From IMG/VR virus record IMGVR_UViG_3300007960_000007, positions 1-38,243 of that record: a DNA stretch of 38,243 nucleotides. One strand, written 5' to 3'. The translations under genes were made by a program, and so were the position numbers. The stretch comes from a virus. A model generated the notes under the pieces. It was not told where the DNA came from. It was given only the letters and a program-made list of their open reading frames with translations, and ran no database searches. The stretch's first letter is position 1, and each line of letters opens with the position of its first letter. Below, one piece after another: positions 30,162 to 38,149 of this stretch.

Positions 30162-32695
30162 TCAATCATTTCAGGCGGCTTGCCAATGGCGAGTACGACA
30201 ACAGAGTAAGTTACGCCGACAGTCCGGCTAAATTCGTTTTGGACAACATCCCAGACGGTGTGCCGTTTCGCTGCTACGTTAACGGAATAGACATCTCAAA
30301 AGACGTTGAGGCCATGCTTGGCGATGGCGAATTTAACATCATCGAGGGTGCTGGCGAGGCGGTACTAAACCCGTTTTCATCGTTCAACGACCCGCTGGGT
30401 ATCAACCGCAAAATCCGTGACGCCATTCTGCCGGAGCCTGAGGAGCAAAACCAGCAGTCTGCCAGCGCCAACAACTCACTGAGTGACCGCAAAAACAAGC
30501 CGCGCCCATATCAGCGAGTTTGGGAGGTGTGCGGCACAGTGCAGTCAATCCCCAGCGACCTGATGCAGTCATACAACATTTATGACGATGTGAGTCATAA
30601 GCAATTCCAGTACGGCTATTACTACGTGGCGCGCGGCGAGGTTGATACCCCAGCAAGTGGAGTTTTGGACGGGGATACGCTTTACAGCACAGTGTCCGGC
30701 TCAAGCGCTGCGTTCTATGGGCCATACAACAGCCCAAACACGCTGCCGCCATCCCCATACCTGCAAATAGGCGATCCAATCACTGAGCCGCTGTTTATCA
30801 CCATTCGCTCAAATTCAGTTGATGGCCTTGAACTCAAAGCGCCAAACGAGTACGAGCTTGCGCTGATTGACGTCACTATATCGTGTCAGCTTGTCGGCTC
30901 TGTTGGCGCGCTTGTAGAGGCAACCGGCTCCCTCAAGTTTGACGACCTATTCAGTGTTGGTCAGATAGTCAGGCTGGCAAGTGTTCGCTCTGGTATCGCC
31001 GTGCTTGATGGCGCTTATGAGGTGCTGGCAGTATCTACCACCGACATAAGCTTTGACGTATCGGCCAATCTTGTGCAGTGGCAGAAAATCGCTGGCGGCA
31101 ATGCGCCGATGAATCCAGACGGCTCCGCCAAGGTCTACCCAGATAACATTGCAGAGGCCGGATACACCGACTGGGTGACTATTAGCACCATTCGGCCAAA
31201 GCGCATTGTTGCCAACGTGATTGCGCGGCAGGGCATGTATCGAGTCGGTAGCGGCCAGTCTGCGCTCAGCTCATCGTCTGCAACGGCGCAGATGCAGTGG
31301 CAGCTGGTGGATGATACCGGCAGCCCATACGGCACCATTTACAATGTCACCAAAACCCTGACCGACAAAACCCGCGACCAGGTTGGCATGTCAATGATTG
31401 TGGAGTTGCCAACGCAGTCGGCGGTGCGGGTAAGGGTGCGGCGGTCTAGCAATCTGGACAAAGATTTTGACGGCAGCGTATCGGACAGCCTTACCTTTGC
31501 CGACCTGTACGGTCAAATTATTGACGAAACGCTGAACTATGGCGACATCACCACGGTTCACACAAAGCGCCGTGCCACGCCACAGGCAACCGCAATCCGC
31601 GAGCCGCAGCTTAAGGTGTTGTCAACAGAGATGCTTTACAAATACCTTGGCGGCGGAGTGTTCGATACCGTCAAAACACCAAACACTCAGGCGGTGCAAT
31701 CACTTATCCGCCTGATGCGTGACCCACTGGTAGGCAATCTCGACATGTCAGCCGACAGCATGGATAAGCTGCTTGAGGTGCAGGACGACATTGAGACCTA
31801 CTTCGGCAGCGAGCTTGCTGGGCAGTTCTGCTATACGTTTGACGACAAAAAAGAGACTGCCCAGACAATCGCGCAGACAATTGCCAGAGCGGTATTTTGC
31901 GAGGTTTACCGCGAGAATGGCACCGAGATAAGGTTTGAGTTTGAAAAGCCTGTCAGTGGGCCTGCTATGATGTTTACGCACCGCTCAAAGATTGGCGAGG
32001 ACAAATGGACGCGCAACTTTGGCAGCAAGCAGAAAGACTCTGTGGAGTTTTCGTACATCGACCCACAGACAAACATCCGTGAAACGCTACGCATTCCGGA
32101 GGCTGGCGGCATCGACCCTGAGCGCATCGAGTCGAAAGGTGTCCGCAACTATCAGCAGGCCTACTGGCTGGCGAATCGCATCCGGCAAAAGCAGAAATTA
32201 CAGCGAGTAAGTGCATCATTCTCCACCACGCAGGAAGGTATTTACGCTGTGGCAGGTAGAGCAATAAGCGTGGTCAAGGGCTCGCGCATTGCGTCTTATG
32301 ATGGGTTTGTAGTGGCAAAGTCTGGCCTGACGCTGCAACTATCTCAGCCGGTGTTTTTCACCGCTGGCGATGACCATTACATTCAGCTCAAGCGCCGCGA
32401 TGGCACGGTTGAGTCAATCCGCTGTCTGCCAGGGGCTGACGATAAAAAAGTGGTGCTGTTATCAGCTCCGACCGAGGAAGTATACACCGGAAACAATGAG
32501 CTCAAGACAGAATTTTCATTCGGTAACGAGGCGCGACACTTGGCGCAGATGATAATCCCGTCAACGGTTGACCCACAGAATGACAAAAGTGTTAAGATAA
32601 CAGGGAAAAACTACCATCCCGACATCTACTTATATGATGGCGGAACCACAGGCGGAGCTTATAGCTCAGGATACAGCGAAGGATATTCCACATGA
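30152..32695 (+). CDS. Tail tip attachment protein (gpJ/TipJ-like)
   Basis: 847 residues from TTG 30152, chosen because AGAGGGTGG lies just upstream and an earlier ATG (30077) is deep inside the peptidase gene. It starts with LINHFRRLANGEYDNRVSYA, has a Cys/Pro-poor beta-rich body and ends with a Gly/Tyr/Ser-rich tail (GGTTGGAYSSGYSEGYS). Its size and place after L- and K-like genes identify the central tail-tip protein that links tail to fibre and host receptor. It is shorter than lambda J. The C-terminal Tyr/Gly tail may attach the tailspike encoded next. Confidence 0.8.
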   Translation: MALINHFRRLANGEYDNRVSYADSPAKFVLDNIPDGVPFRCYVNGIDISKDVEAMLGDGEFNIIEGAGEAVLNPFSSFNDPLGINRKIRDAILPEPEEQNQQSASANNSLSDRKNKPRPYQRVWEVCGTVQSIPSDLMQSYNIYDDVSHKQFQYGYYYVARGEVDTPASGVLDGDTLYSTVSGSSAAFYGPYNSPNTLPPSPYLQIGDPITEPLFITIRSNSVDGLELKAPNEYELALIDVTISCQLVGSVGALVEATGSLKFDDLFSVGQIVRLASVRSGIAVLDGAYEVLAVSTTDISFDVSANLVQWQKIAGGNAPMNPDGSAKVYPDNIAEAGYTDWVTISTIRPKRIVANVIARQGMYRVGSGQSALSSSSATAQMQWQLVDDTGSPYGTIYNVTKTLTDKTRDQVGMSMIVELPTQSAVRVRVRRSSNLDKDFDGSVSDSLTFADLYGQIIDETLNYGDITTVHTKRRATPQATAIREPQLKVLSTEMLYKYLGGGVFDTVKTPNTQAVQSLIRLMRDPLVGNLDMSADSMDKLLEVQDDIETYFGSELAGQFCYTFDDKKETAQTIAQTIARAVFCEVYRENGTEIRFEFEKPVSGPAMMFTHRSKIGEDKWTRNFGSKQKDSVEFSYIDPQTNIRETLRIPEAGGIDPERIESKGVRNYQQAYWLANRIRQKQKLQRVSASFSTTQEGIYAVAGRAISVVKGSRIASYDGFVVAKSGLTLQLSQPVFFTAGDDHYIQLKRRDGTVESIRCLPGADDKKVVLLSAPTEEVYTGNNELKTEFSFGNEARHLAQMIIPSTVDPQNDKSVKITGKNYHPDIYLYDGGTTGGAYSSGYSEGYST

Positions 32696-34623
32696 GTGAT
32701 GTTATTACGGTCGCAGACCTCGAAGAAACCAAGAAGCACAACACGTTTCATGTTGATGTGATTACCGGTCGGACTGGTGACTACGCCACTAACGAAGTGA
32801 CCGGCCAAGTGCAAAAGACTTTGCCAGCCACAATTAACGACATTGATTGGTCTTATGTCGGCAAATTTGCTGATGGCGTGACCTTTACAAAATCAACTGA
32901 CTTTGCGCTTGATGCCAGCAATACCCAATGGATTTATGTTGGCGCCTCACCATTCCCAGTTGTTGTGCCTGCCGGAACAATCCCAAGCGCGCCGGATTAC
33001 CAGGTGGTGCATGTTAATAATCACAGCATTCTTACTGGTCGTAATGACGCAGGAGCGCACCCAGCGGCAGCAATTACTGACGACACAAAGGCTCAGACAG
33101 TTCAGGAAACGCTTGATGGTTTCCAGCAGGACTTGAACGCTCTAGAGTTAGATGTGTCCCCGCCAGTCAATTATCTGACAGGTGCTAGAACTTCAGAGCA
33201 AACAAGCCTGACAATTATTGGCGACTCAATCACACAAGGTATTTTTAGCGGATCGGGGCTGAGTAATAGCAACTTCTATCAAAGTTATCTGTACCGTGTA
33301 TGTCGGTCTGTTTTCAACCACAATAACAGGGGTTTCGGAAACGACACTGGAAGAATGTACGAAACCAATGCAAACATGTTTTACGGCGCTTGGTTTGAGG
33401 TAGGGATGCCAGGCAACGGAGGCGGTGTTTCGTCTGCGGCAGTCACATTCCCGAACACTGGTCTTGTTGAAAAACAACTATCAATCCCATCTGGGGAATG
33501 GATTGAAATAAAGCTCCGCGAGATTTCAAAAGTTGGTTTTTTCTACGATGGCTCGCAGGTTGCACACACTGCATCAAGTGCAGATGTTGCGCTAAACGGA
33601 GTCTCAGTGGGGGCGCTGACCACAACTGGAACAGCTGCCGCAAGTCACACAGGATACATCACGCTGGCAGAGGAATCTGTTGTAGGCGACACAATCAGAA
33701 TCACCGCTGTGGGTGGGACACTGATAATCTCAGGATTTACGCTTTACAAGACCAGCACTGTCGGTGTGCGGGTCAATGCAATTGGCTGGTCAGGTCGCAC
33801 GTTTGATGACTTCAACACTCCAGCAAAGATTGCTGAGATTTCAGCGCTTAGCAACTTTGAAGTTTCGTTCAGTCAGCGTAAGTTAGTTGCAATCGCTTTG
33901 GGTACAAACAGCATCTATCAAGCTGGCCGCTCACAGACGCCTGCCGAATATATTGCATCTCTGCAATCCTTAATGACAGAGATACAGGCGCTGTCCGTTA
34001 ACACCACGTTTTTGCTGACTGTGCCGCCAAGGGCAAATCCTGCGCTGCACCCAGTGCAAGAAGTTGGCTTTGCTTATGACGACTATGTTAAGGCAATTGT
34101 CGATTTTGCAGACGCAAATGGTTACTCGCTTATACGCTATGACCGCTCTGCACTCAGTCAACCTCCGTACGTGTATTACAGTGATGGGTTGCACCCAAGC
34201 GCCAACGGTCACGAAATCATGGCTAAGATTTTCTGTGATGCCATTGGTGTGCCTTATGACAACTATGTAAAAACAATTGACGCCAGGCCATCAATTCTGA
34301 CTAGAACTCTGGAGTATCCAATCGACAGCTTTCCAGGCTCAGGCGGCGCTCCGACAATCAAGTGGCAGGATGTGCCAATCGCCATGGATAGAATCAAATC
34401 AGTTAGGATTCGCTCATCAGGCGGGGTTGAATATCCGGCTGAGGTTTTTTGGGATTTGGCGAATAGTTGTGGCATGTTTTGGCAGCGAGTAACATCAACA
34501 TCAACTAGGGTATTTTACCCAAACACAAACGGCTTTATTCGCACAACTGGATACCATATCGCAGCTGGCCTGGTAACAGCTGGCAAACCGACAGGCTACA
34601 CGTTGATCATTGACTATCTGTGA
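32692..34623 (+). CDS. Tailspike/tail fibre with SGNH (GDSL) hydrolase domain
   Basis: 643 residues. An N-terminal about 160 residues act as the particle-binding part (TAGVITVADLEETKK-like start SDVITVADLEETKKHNTFHV and a trimeric-fibre-like ITDDTKAQTVQETLDGFQQD). A SGNH esterase domain follows: nucleophile Ser179 in IGDSITQG, Asn406 in ALGTNS, and Asp498/His501 in SDGLHPSANG. Between the first two blocks, about 230-350 is a beta-sandwich insert that may bind carbohydrate. The last about 130 residues form a separate C-terminal domain. It probably removes O-acetyl groups from capsule or O-antigen during adsorption. The ATG overlaps the tip-protein stop. Confidence 0.85.
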   Translation: MSDVITVADLEETKKHNTFHVDVITGRTGDYATNEVTGQVQKTLPATINDIDWSYVGKFADGVTFTKSTDFALDASNTQWIYVGASPFPVVVPAGTIPSAPDYQVVHVNNHSILTGRNDAGAHPAAAITDDTKAQTVQETLDGFQQDLNALELDVSPPVNYLTGARTSEQTSLTIIGDSITQGIFSGSGLSNSNFYQSYLYRVCRSVFNHNNRGFGNDTGRMYETNANMFYGAWFEVGMPGNGGGVSSAAVTFPNTGLVEKQLSIPSGEWIEIKLREISKVGFFYDGSQVAHTASSADVALNGVSVGALTTTGTAAASHTGYITLAEESVVGDTIRITAVGGTLIISGFTLYKTSTVGVRVNAIGWSGRTFDDFNTPAKIAEISALSNFEVSFSQRKLVAIALGTNSIYQAGRSQTPAEYIASLQSLMTEIQALSVNTTFLLTVPPRANPALHPVQEVGFAYDDYVKAIVDFADANGYSLIRYDRSALSQPPYVYYSDGLHPSANGHEIMAKIFCDAIGVPYDNYVKTIDARPSILTRTLEYPIDSFPGSGGAPTIKWQDVPIAMDRIKSVRIRSSGGVEYPAEVFWDLANSCGMFWQRVTSTSTRVFYPNTNGFIRTTGYHIAAGLVTAGKPTGYTLIIDYL

Positions 34624-34644
34624 TAAGCGCCAATTAACAGGAAA

Positions 34645-34676
34645 GGCGGGTAGATAACGCCCGCCAGACTGTCTGG
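34645..34676 (+). other. Paired RNA stems before the endolysin gene
   Basis: GGCGGG (34645-34650) pairs with CCCGCC (34660-34665), and CCAGAC (34664-34669) pairs with GTCTGG (34671-34676), the two stems sharing two bases and so excluding one another. No T-run follows, so this is not an intrinsic terminator. The second stem touches GGAG, the endolysin ribosome site, and could affect lysis gene translation. Confidence 0.45.
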
Positions 34677-34686
34677 AGTAACAAAA

Positions 34687-35019
34687 ATGAAGCTAGGTGA
34701 GAAGCAAGAGCTATTTATGAGACTGCTTCCTCGCCTCATTGACAAGGCGCACAGCCTTGGATTTGAGGTAAGGGGAGGCGATTTGTTCCGCGACCCACGG
34801 GTGCATGGCGAGCTTGGCCAGAAAGTCGGCTATGGCTCGGCCAATTCCAACCACAAACTTAAATGTGCCATTGACCTAAACCTGTTCAAGGGCGGGCAAT
34901 TTCTTGCCAGCACAGAGGCGCACAGGGAGCTTGGTGAATGGTGGGAGCATCAGCACGAGCTGTGCAGGTGGGGTGGCAGGTTCAAGAATGCTGACGGCAA
35001 CCATTACGAGTTGAGGTGA
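34687..35019 (+). CDS. Endolysin, M15-type peptidase
   Basis: 110 residues, a compact L-alanyl-D-glutamate/D-Ala-D-Ala type metallopeptidase. Zinc ligands are visible as H56 and D63 in NSNHKLKCAIDLN and H106 in DGNHYELR. RGGDLFRDPRVHG and the conserved WEHQHELCRWGGRF complete the family pattern. There is no signal peptide, so export through the holin is needed. GGAG lies before the ATG. It cleaves peptide cross-links in murein at lysis. Confidence 0.9.
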   Translation: MKLGEKQELFMRLLPRLIDKAHSLGFEVRGGDLFRDPRVHGELGQKVGYGSANSNHKLKCAIDLNLFKGGQFLASTEAHRELGEWWEHQHELCRWGGRFKNADGNHYELR

Positions 35020-35021
35020 TT

Positions 35022-35462
35022 ATGAGCTTAGACCCATTCACAGCGGCGCTCGACTTGGGGCGCGATGTAATCAACAAGATATGGCCAGACCCAGCCCAGC
35101 GCGCCGAGCAGCTTTTTAAGCTCAAAGAGTTGGAGCAGAAAGGCGACCTTGCAGAGCTGCAGGCGCATGTTGGCCTGATGATGGCGCAGCTCGACATTAA
35201 CAAGACTGAGGCGAGCCATCCAAGCATGTTTGTGGCAGGGTGGCGACCAGGGCTCGGCTGGCTGTGCGTTATCGCCATTGGTTACAACTATGTGATTTAC
35301 AGCATGTTGCAATGGGCTTTGGCGCTTAGCGGGTCTGATGTTGTAGCGCCAGCTCAAATCGACATGACGGAGCTTTGGCCGCTAATCCTTGGCATGCTTG
35401 GCATCAGCGTCTCAAGAAGCTGGGAAAAGCGCGCTGGCGTGCAGACTAACGTTGTGAAATAA
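35022..35462 (+). CDS. Holin of the 3-TM family
   Basis: 146 residues from ATG 35022 (GAGG upstream; a GTG at 35016 is also in frame). The start LDPFTAALDLGRDVINKIWP, then QLFKLKELEQKGDLAELQAH, ASHPSMFVAGWRPGLGWLCV and a C-terminal LWPLILGMLGISVSRSWEK, are diagnostic of the 3-TM holin family (also known from gene-transfer-agent release). It forms inner-membrane holes that release the endolysin. It is the last late gene, and its 3' end overlaps the convergent minus-strand gene by 17 bp. Confidence 0.9.
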   Translation: MSLDPFTAALDLGRDVINKIWPDPAQRAEQLFKLKELEQKGDLAELQAHVGLMMAQLDINKTEASHPSMFVAGWRPGLGWLCVIAIGYNYVIYSMLQWALALSGSDVVAPAQIDMTELWPLILGMLGISVSRSWEKRAGVQTNVVK

Positions 35463-35829
35463 ACGCGGCGGCAAGGATGCCTGCCACAATAAAACCAATC
35501 ACAGCCTTCATGGCTACGCTGCGCATTTCCTTGTACGGCTTGTCTGCGGCGATGTAAACGCGGGTTTCATGGTCTGATCTCTCCAGCACCTCAAGTCGCA
35601 TGTTAATTCTTTCCATGCCCTTCTCGATGTGGCGGTCGTTTTCTTCACGCTTGGCGTTTTGTGTAACCAGCCGGTCTATCTTCTCAGCCAGCTCTTTGAT
35701 GGCCTTAAACCCTTCGGCTTGGCTATCAATCTTGCCGTTGAGCACGCCAATGTCACTCTTAGTTGACATGTTGATTTCTATGCTGGCAACGCGCTGTTCA
35801 AGGAGCCTGATTTCAGTATCACTTGCCAT
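35446..35829 (-). CDS. Coiled-coil protein with C-terminal TM (XhlA-like shape)
   Basis: 127 residues. About 1-95 is a long charged coiled coil (DTEIRLLEQRVASIEINMST ... ENDRHIEKGMERINMRLEVL), followed by a single C-terminal TM (about 105-123, VAMKAVIGFIVAGILAAAF) and a basic end. This is the outline of XhlA-type hemolysin-associated and accessory holin proteins, so a lysis-related role is plausible though transcribed leftward. GGAG is 8 nt before the ATG. The start overlaps the upstream gene by 11 bp. Last gene of the leftward operon. Confidence 0.7.
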   Translation of the reverse strand: MASDTEIRLLEQRVASIEINMSTKSDIGVLNGKIDSQAEGFKAIKELAEKIDRLVTQNAKREENDRHIEKGMERINMRLEVLERSDHETRVYIAADKPYKEMRSVAMKAVIGFIVAGILAAAFISQR

Positions 35830-36040
35830 CTCTCATACTCCTCACAATTTCCTTCCGCCTCATTATAACCCTTCTCGCCTCAAAAATATAAAGGAAGGCA
35901 GTTGCCGCTGAGACTCCGCACCACACCGTCACGAAAAAACCCAAGAAAACGTCTAACGAGTCTCCACTGAACCAACGTATACACAATGTAAGCATGCAGA
36001 AGTGAGACAATGACCTCGTAATTCTGATACAGCCAATCAT
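35819..36040 (-). CDS. Small single-TM protein overlapping a membrane gene
   Basis: 73 residues from ATG 36040, which has AGGG 5 nt upstream (ATG 35995 would give a 58-residue form). One TM (about 30-52, VFLGFFVTVWCGVSAATAFL) and a basic cytoplasmic tail (EARRVIMRRKEIVRSMRDGK). Its first two-thirds overlaps the 160-residue membrane gene by 161 bp in another frame. The C-terminal part is outside and looks genuine. Holin-like or regulatory role is possible. Confidence 0.55.
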   Translation of the reverse strand: MIGCIRITRSLSHFCMLTLCIRWFSGDSLDVFLGFFVTVWCGVSAATAFLYIFEARRVIMRRKEIVRSMRDGK

Positions 36041-36362
36041 TAAGTCCCTGTGGGCTGAACCAGTCATTATAAGCCCCCGCCATTAAAATCTCGAATATGC
36101 CCATTGTAAAGCAGGCGACCATAACTTTGTAGGTATTCAGTGATTTGATTACCGTGAAGTAAATCGAGGCGTAGACGATAAAGGCGAATGCTGGGGCGTG
36201 GTCTACTGTGTAGGTGTAGAGCGGGCTAAGGTAATAGAGTTGACAGGCAAGGCTGGCTAGAAGGCACTTCCATACATCTTGAACACAAAAATAAGCCGCA
36301 ATCAAGTAGACTGCGGCTAACAGTGTGGCTAGGTCTGCATTATAAACGTATGCAAACCACAT
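35880..36362 (-). CDS. Polytopic membrane protein
   Basis: 160 residues, about five hydrophobic segments (about 9-27, 31-48, 57-74, 78-96, 113-134) ending in a basic patch (WRLVRRFLGFF). No good ribosome site is seen, but the ATG lies 3 bp after the stop of a 27-residue gene, so translational coupling is likely. No family recognised. A role in superinfection exclusion or control of the envelope is speculation. The last 161 bp overlap the next gene in another frame. Confidence 0.62.
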   Translation of the reverse strand: MWFAYVYNADLATLLAAVYLIAAYFCVQDVWKCLLASLACQLYYLSPLYTYTVDHAPAFAFIVYASIYFTVIKSLNTYKVMVACFTMGIFEILMAGAYNDWFSPQGLNDWLYQNYEVIVSLLHAYIVYTLVQWRLVRRFLGFFRDGVVRSLSGNCLPLYF

Positions 36363-36365
36363 GGT

Positions 36366-36449
36366 TTACACTGGGTCTTTTGGAGGCTTGCCAGCGCCGC
36401 CGGTTGGCTCTGGGTTAGGCTCTTTTTCCTTGTCTTTTTCTTCACACAT
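36366..36449 (-). CDS. 27-residue charged microprotein
   Basis: 27 codons with a strong GAGGTG site 5 nt upstream. Highly charged and proline-rich (MCEEKDKEKEPNPEPTGGAG...). It lies directly behind a terminator and directly before the membrane protein gene, so it may mainly set up translation of that gene. A disordered accessory peptide is also possible. Confidence 0.5.
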   Translation of the reverse strand: MCEEKDKEKEPNPEPTGGAGKPPKDPV

Positions 36450-36463
36450 AAAACACCTCGTAA

Positions 36464-36490
36464 TTAAAAAAATGCCCGCTTGTGGCGGGC
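36464..36490 (-). terminator. Leftward intrinsic terminator
   Basis: Read leftward: GCCCGC, 5-nt loop, GCGGGC (36490-36474), then A and seven T. It follows the methyltransferase gene and should stop most leftward transcription, so the membrane genes beyond depend on readthrough. Confidence 0.85.
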
Positions 36491-36518
36491 GAAATGGTAT
36501 TGGTGAGCAATCAGCCGT

Positions 36519-37199
36519 TTAATTATTGCGCGAGCTGGTGGTGGTGTCAATAGGTTCCGCAGCCTCTATGCGCTCTAAGGCAATATTAAAGTAGTTCAAA
36601 TCAAGCTCTATGCCAATGAACTTTCTGCCAAGATTACGAGCAGCAACGCCAGTTGAGCCGCTGCCCATGGTGAAGTCCAAAACGGTGTCACCTTCATTAC
36701 TGCTTGCCAGAATAAGCCTCTCCATTAACTTTACTGGTTTTTCTGTGGGGTGGATTTTTGACCTGCCTACTGGGTTTTGCCATAAACCCTTTTTGCATCT
36801 CTCATTGAATGTGCTTTTTGGCTTCCTTGCAAAAACACAAAATTCCATACCAGAGAGCCAGAGCTTGTCGCCGTTCATTGGGGATGGGTTGCTTTTCTCC
36901 CAAGCGCACAGCCTAGTAGTAAGCTTGTGCTCCTTAAAGTGCGTTATAATCGTGCTAATCTGCTGTGTTCCGCAGAAGATGTAAAAACTTCCAGAACATA
37001 CTCTTATGCACTCTTTAATCATACCCTCAAGGTTTATTTCGCATGCATCTGCACTGCCCCTATCCAATAACCTAAGTCCTGAGCTTTTTTGATTTACCTC
37101 CCCATATGGAATATCTGCCAAAATCATATCAACCGAACCGTCTGGGATTTCCTTCATACGCTCAAGACAATCGCCCTGCATTAGCCATACATTTTTCAT
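36519..37199 (-). CDS. N6-adenine/N4-cytosine DNA methyltransferase
   Basis: 226 residues, beta-class amino-methyltransferase order: catalytic DIPY (29-32, a variant of DPPY) first, SAM-binding FTMGSGSTG (176-184) last. Other usual features are HPTEKPVKLMERLI (150-163) and the motif following WEKSNPSP. It transfers methyl groups to amino groups of DNA bases, for protection from host restriction. Recognition sequence cannot be told. TAATG overlap with the upstream gene. A terminator follows 28 bp after the stop. Confidence 0.9.
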   Translation of the reverse strand: MKNVWLMQGDCLERMKEIPDGSVDMILADIPYGEVNQKSSGLRLLDRGSADACEINLEGMIKECIRVCSGSFYIFCGTQQISTIITHFKEHKLTTRLCAWEKSNPSPMNGDKLWLSGMEFCVFARKPKSTFNERCKKGLWQNPVGRSKIHPTEKPVKLMERLILASSNEGDTVLDFTMGSGSTGVAARNLGRKFIGIELDLNYFNIALERIEAAEPIDTTTSSRNN

Positions 37200-37426
37200 T
37201 AGTTAAATACCCTAGATTTTTTACTACAATAAACCCGCAACCTAGTATTGGCCGCAAACCTGGCTTTACCTTCTTTGCGATACTCCACCGGCTCGGCGTC
37301 AAAAGCCTCCCGGTACACCTTGCTGTAAGCCTCGCAAACCTTTTCGCGCTCAAGATGTGACAAGCACATGCTGAGCTTTTCTGTTAGCCACTTCTTATCG
37401 TGGTCGTGGTGATACTGTGGCAACAT
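37199..37426 (-). CDS. Small hypothetical early protein
   Basis: 75 residues from ATG 37426. HLEREKVCEAYSKVYREAFD then AEPVEYRKEGKARFAANTRLRVY is a pattern I recall from small proteins next to phage replication genes, but no function is known. GGAGG lies 12 nt before the ATG, slightly far. A longer form from 37504 would lie entirely in the VRR-NUC gene in another frame. The stop shares a base with the methyltransferase ATG. Confidence 0.65.
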   Translation of the reverse strand: MLPQYHHDHDKKWLTEKLSMCLSHLEREKVCEAYSKVYREAFDAEPVEYRKEGKARFAANTRLRVYCSKKSRVFN

Positions 37427-37817
37427 AGTGACGCACTGCCTCCATTGCTCCTGCCGCGCCAAGCGCAACGCATCCGAACGCACCAAGACGCATTGAGCGA
37501 GCAAGGTAAGCTATCTGCTCAGGCTTAACGCTGCTTTGGGTGTGGTCGGCCTTCTTGAGCTCAATCAGGATTGGCGGCGAGCATGGGATGACAATGTCGC
37601 TGGCGCCCTTCTGCATGCCCTGCTGCTGCTTGCGCAGGCCATTACTGCGCTTGCCTTCGTTTTCGATGTGCACCGCAATCTCTGCCAGCTCTGGAAACTC
37701 AATCCGCAGCAATGCCAGAAAGCTGACCTGCTCGGCCATCTCGCTTGGGCATTTGCCGCGGTATTTGGTGTCGCCAAAGACTGGGATATTGTGCTTTTGT
37801 GTGGTGGTTAGGTTCAT
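37395..37817 (-). CDS. VRR-NUC domain nuclease
   Basis: 140 residues from ATG 37817, which has AAGGG 8 nt upstream and follows the previous TGA by 1 bp; ATG 37835 has no site. The core NEGKRSNGLRKQQQGMQKGA, SDIVIPCSPPILIELKK and SVKPEQIAYLARS is the PD-(D/E)XK VRR-NUC fold, with Asp74, Glu86, Lys88 and Gln101 as the active-site set. In phages these proteins cut branched or structured DNA during replication and recombination. It overlaps the next gene by 32 bp. Confidence 0.87.
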   Translation of the reverse strand: MNLTTTQKHNIPVFGDTKYRGKCPSEMAEQVSFLALLRIEFPELAEIAVHIENEGKRSNGLRKQQQGMQKGASDIVIPCSPPILIELKKADHTQSSVKPEQIAYLARSMRLGAFGCVALGAAGAMEAVRHYVATVSPRPR

Positions 37818-37818
37818 C

Positions 37819-38010
37819 TCAGTCGCCCTTACCATTCATGCGCCGGTAGTTGTCAAATTCTTTCTCGCTTATAACTTCTGAATCACACACAACGGACAGC
37901 CTAAGAAGAACCCTGGCGGCTTCGTCTGGCTTGTAGTTGTCGATATCTGCTATTAACTGAAGAAGCTTTCCTTCTAAATAGCTGACATCAAGCCCGTATC
38001 TGTTTTTCAT
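37819..38010 (-). CDS. Small hypothetical early protein
   Basis: 63 residues from ATG 38010, with GGGGAG 8 nt upstream; a GTG at 38025 would include that site in the coding part and is less likely. Helical, acidic (YLEGKLLQLIADIDNYKPDE...). No known family. Part of the tightly packed leftward early operon. Confidence 0.65.
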   Translation of the reverse strand: MKNRYGLDVSYLEGKLLQLIADIDNYKPDEAARVLLRLSVVCDSEVISEKEFDNYRRMNGKGD

Positions 38011-38014
38011 TTTA

Positions 38015-38149
38015 TCACTCCCCACTCATCCGCTTATAATTCTCAGCCTCTTTGCTCCAGTGCTCATACTGCTCATAGTCGCCAAGCTCTGCGGCTGCCT
38101 TTGCTTTGGCTAATGCCTCAGCGTGTTTTTGTTGATACCAGGTTTTCAT
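38015..38149 (-). CDS. 44-residue hypothetical protein across the repeat
   Basis: 44 codons from the ATG at 38149-38147, equivalent to 29-27 in the left copy of the terminal repeat. It overlaps the stop of the cytosine-methyltransferase-like gene (ATGA). A Lys/Ala/Glu-rich helix (QQKHAEALAKAKAAAELGDY) is followed by EQYEHWSKEAENYKRMSGE. The gene is complete only because the contig overlaps itself, which shows that the operon continues through the junction. Confidence 0.62.
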   Translation of the reverse strand: MKTWYQQKHAEALAKAKAAAELGDYEQYEHWSKEAENYKRMSGE

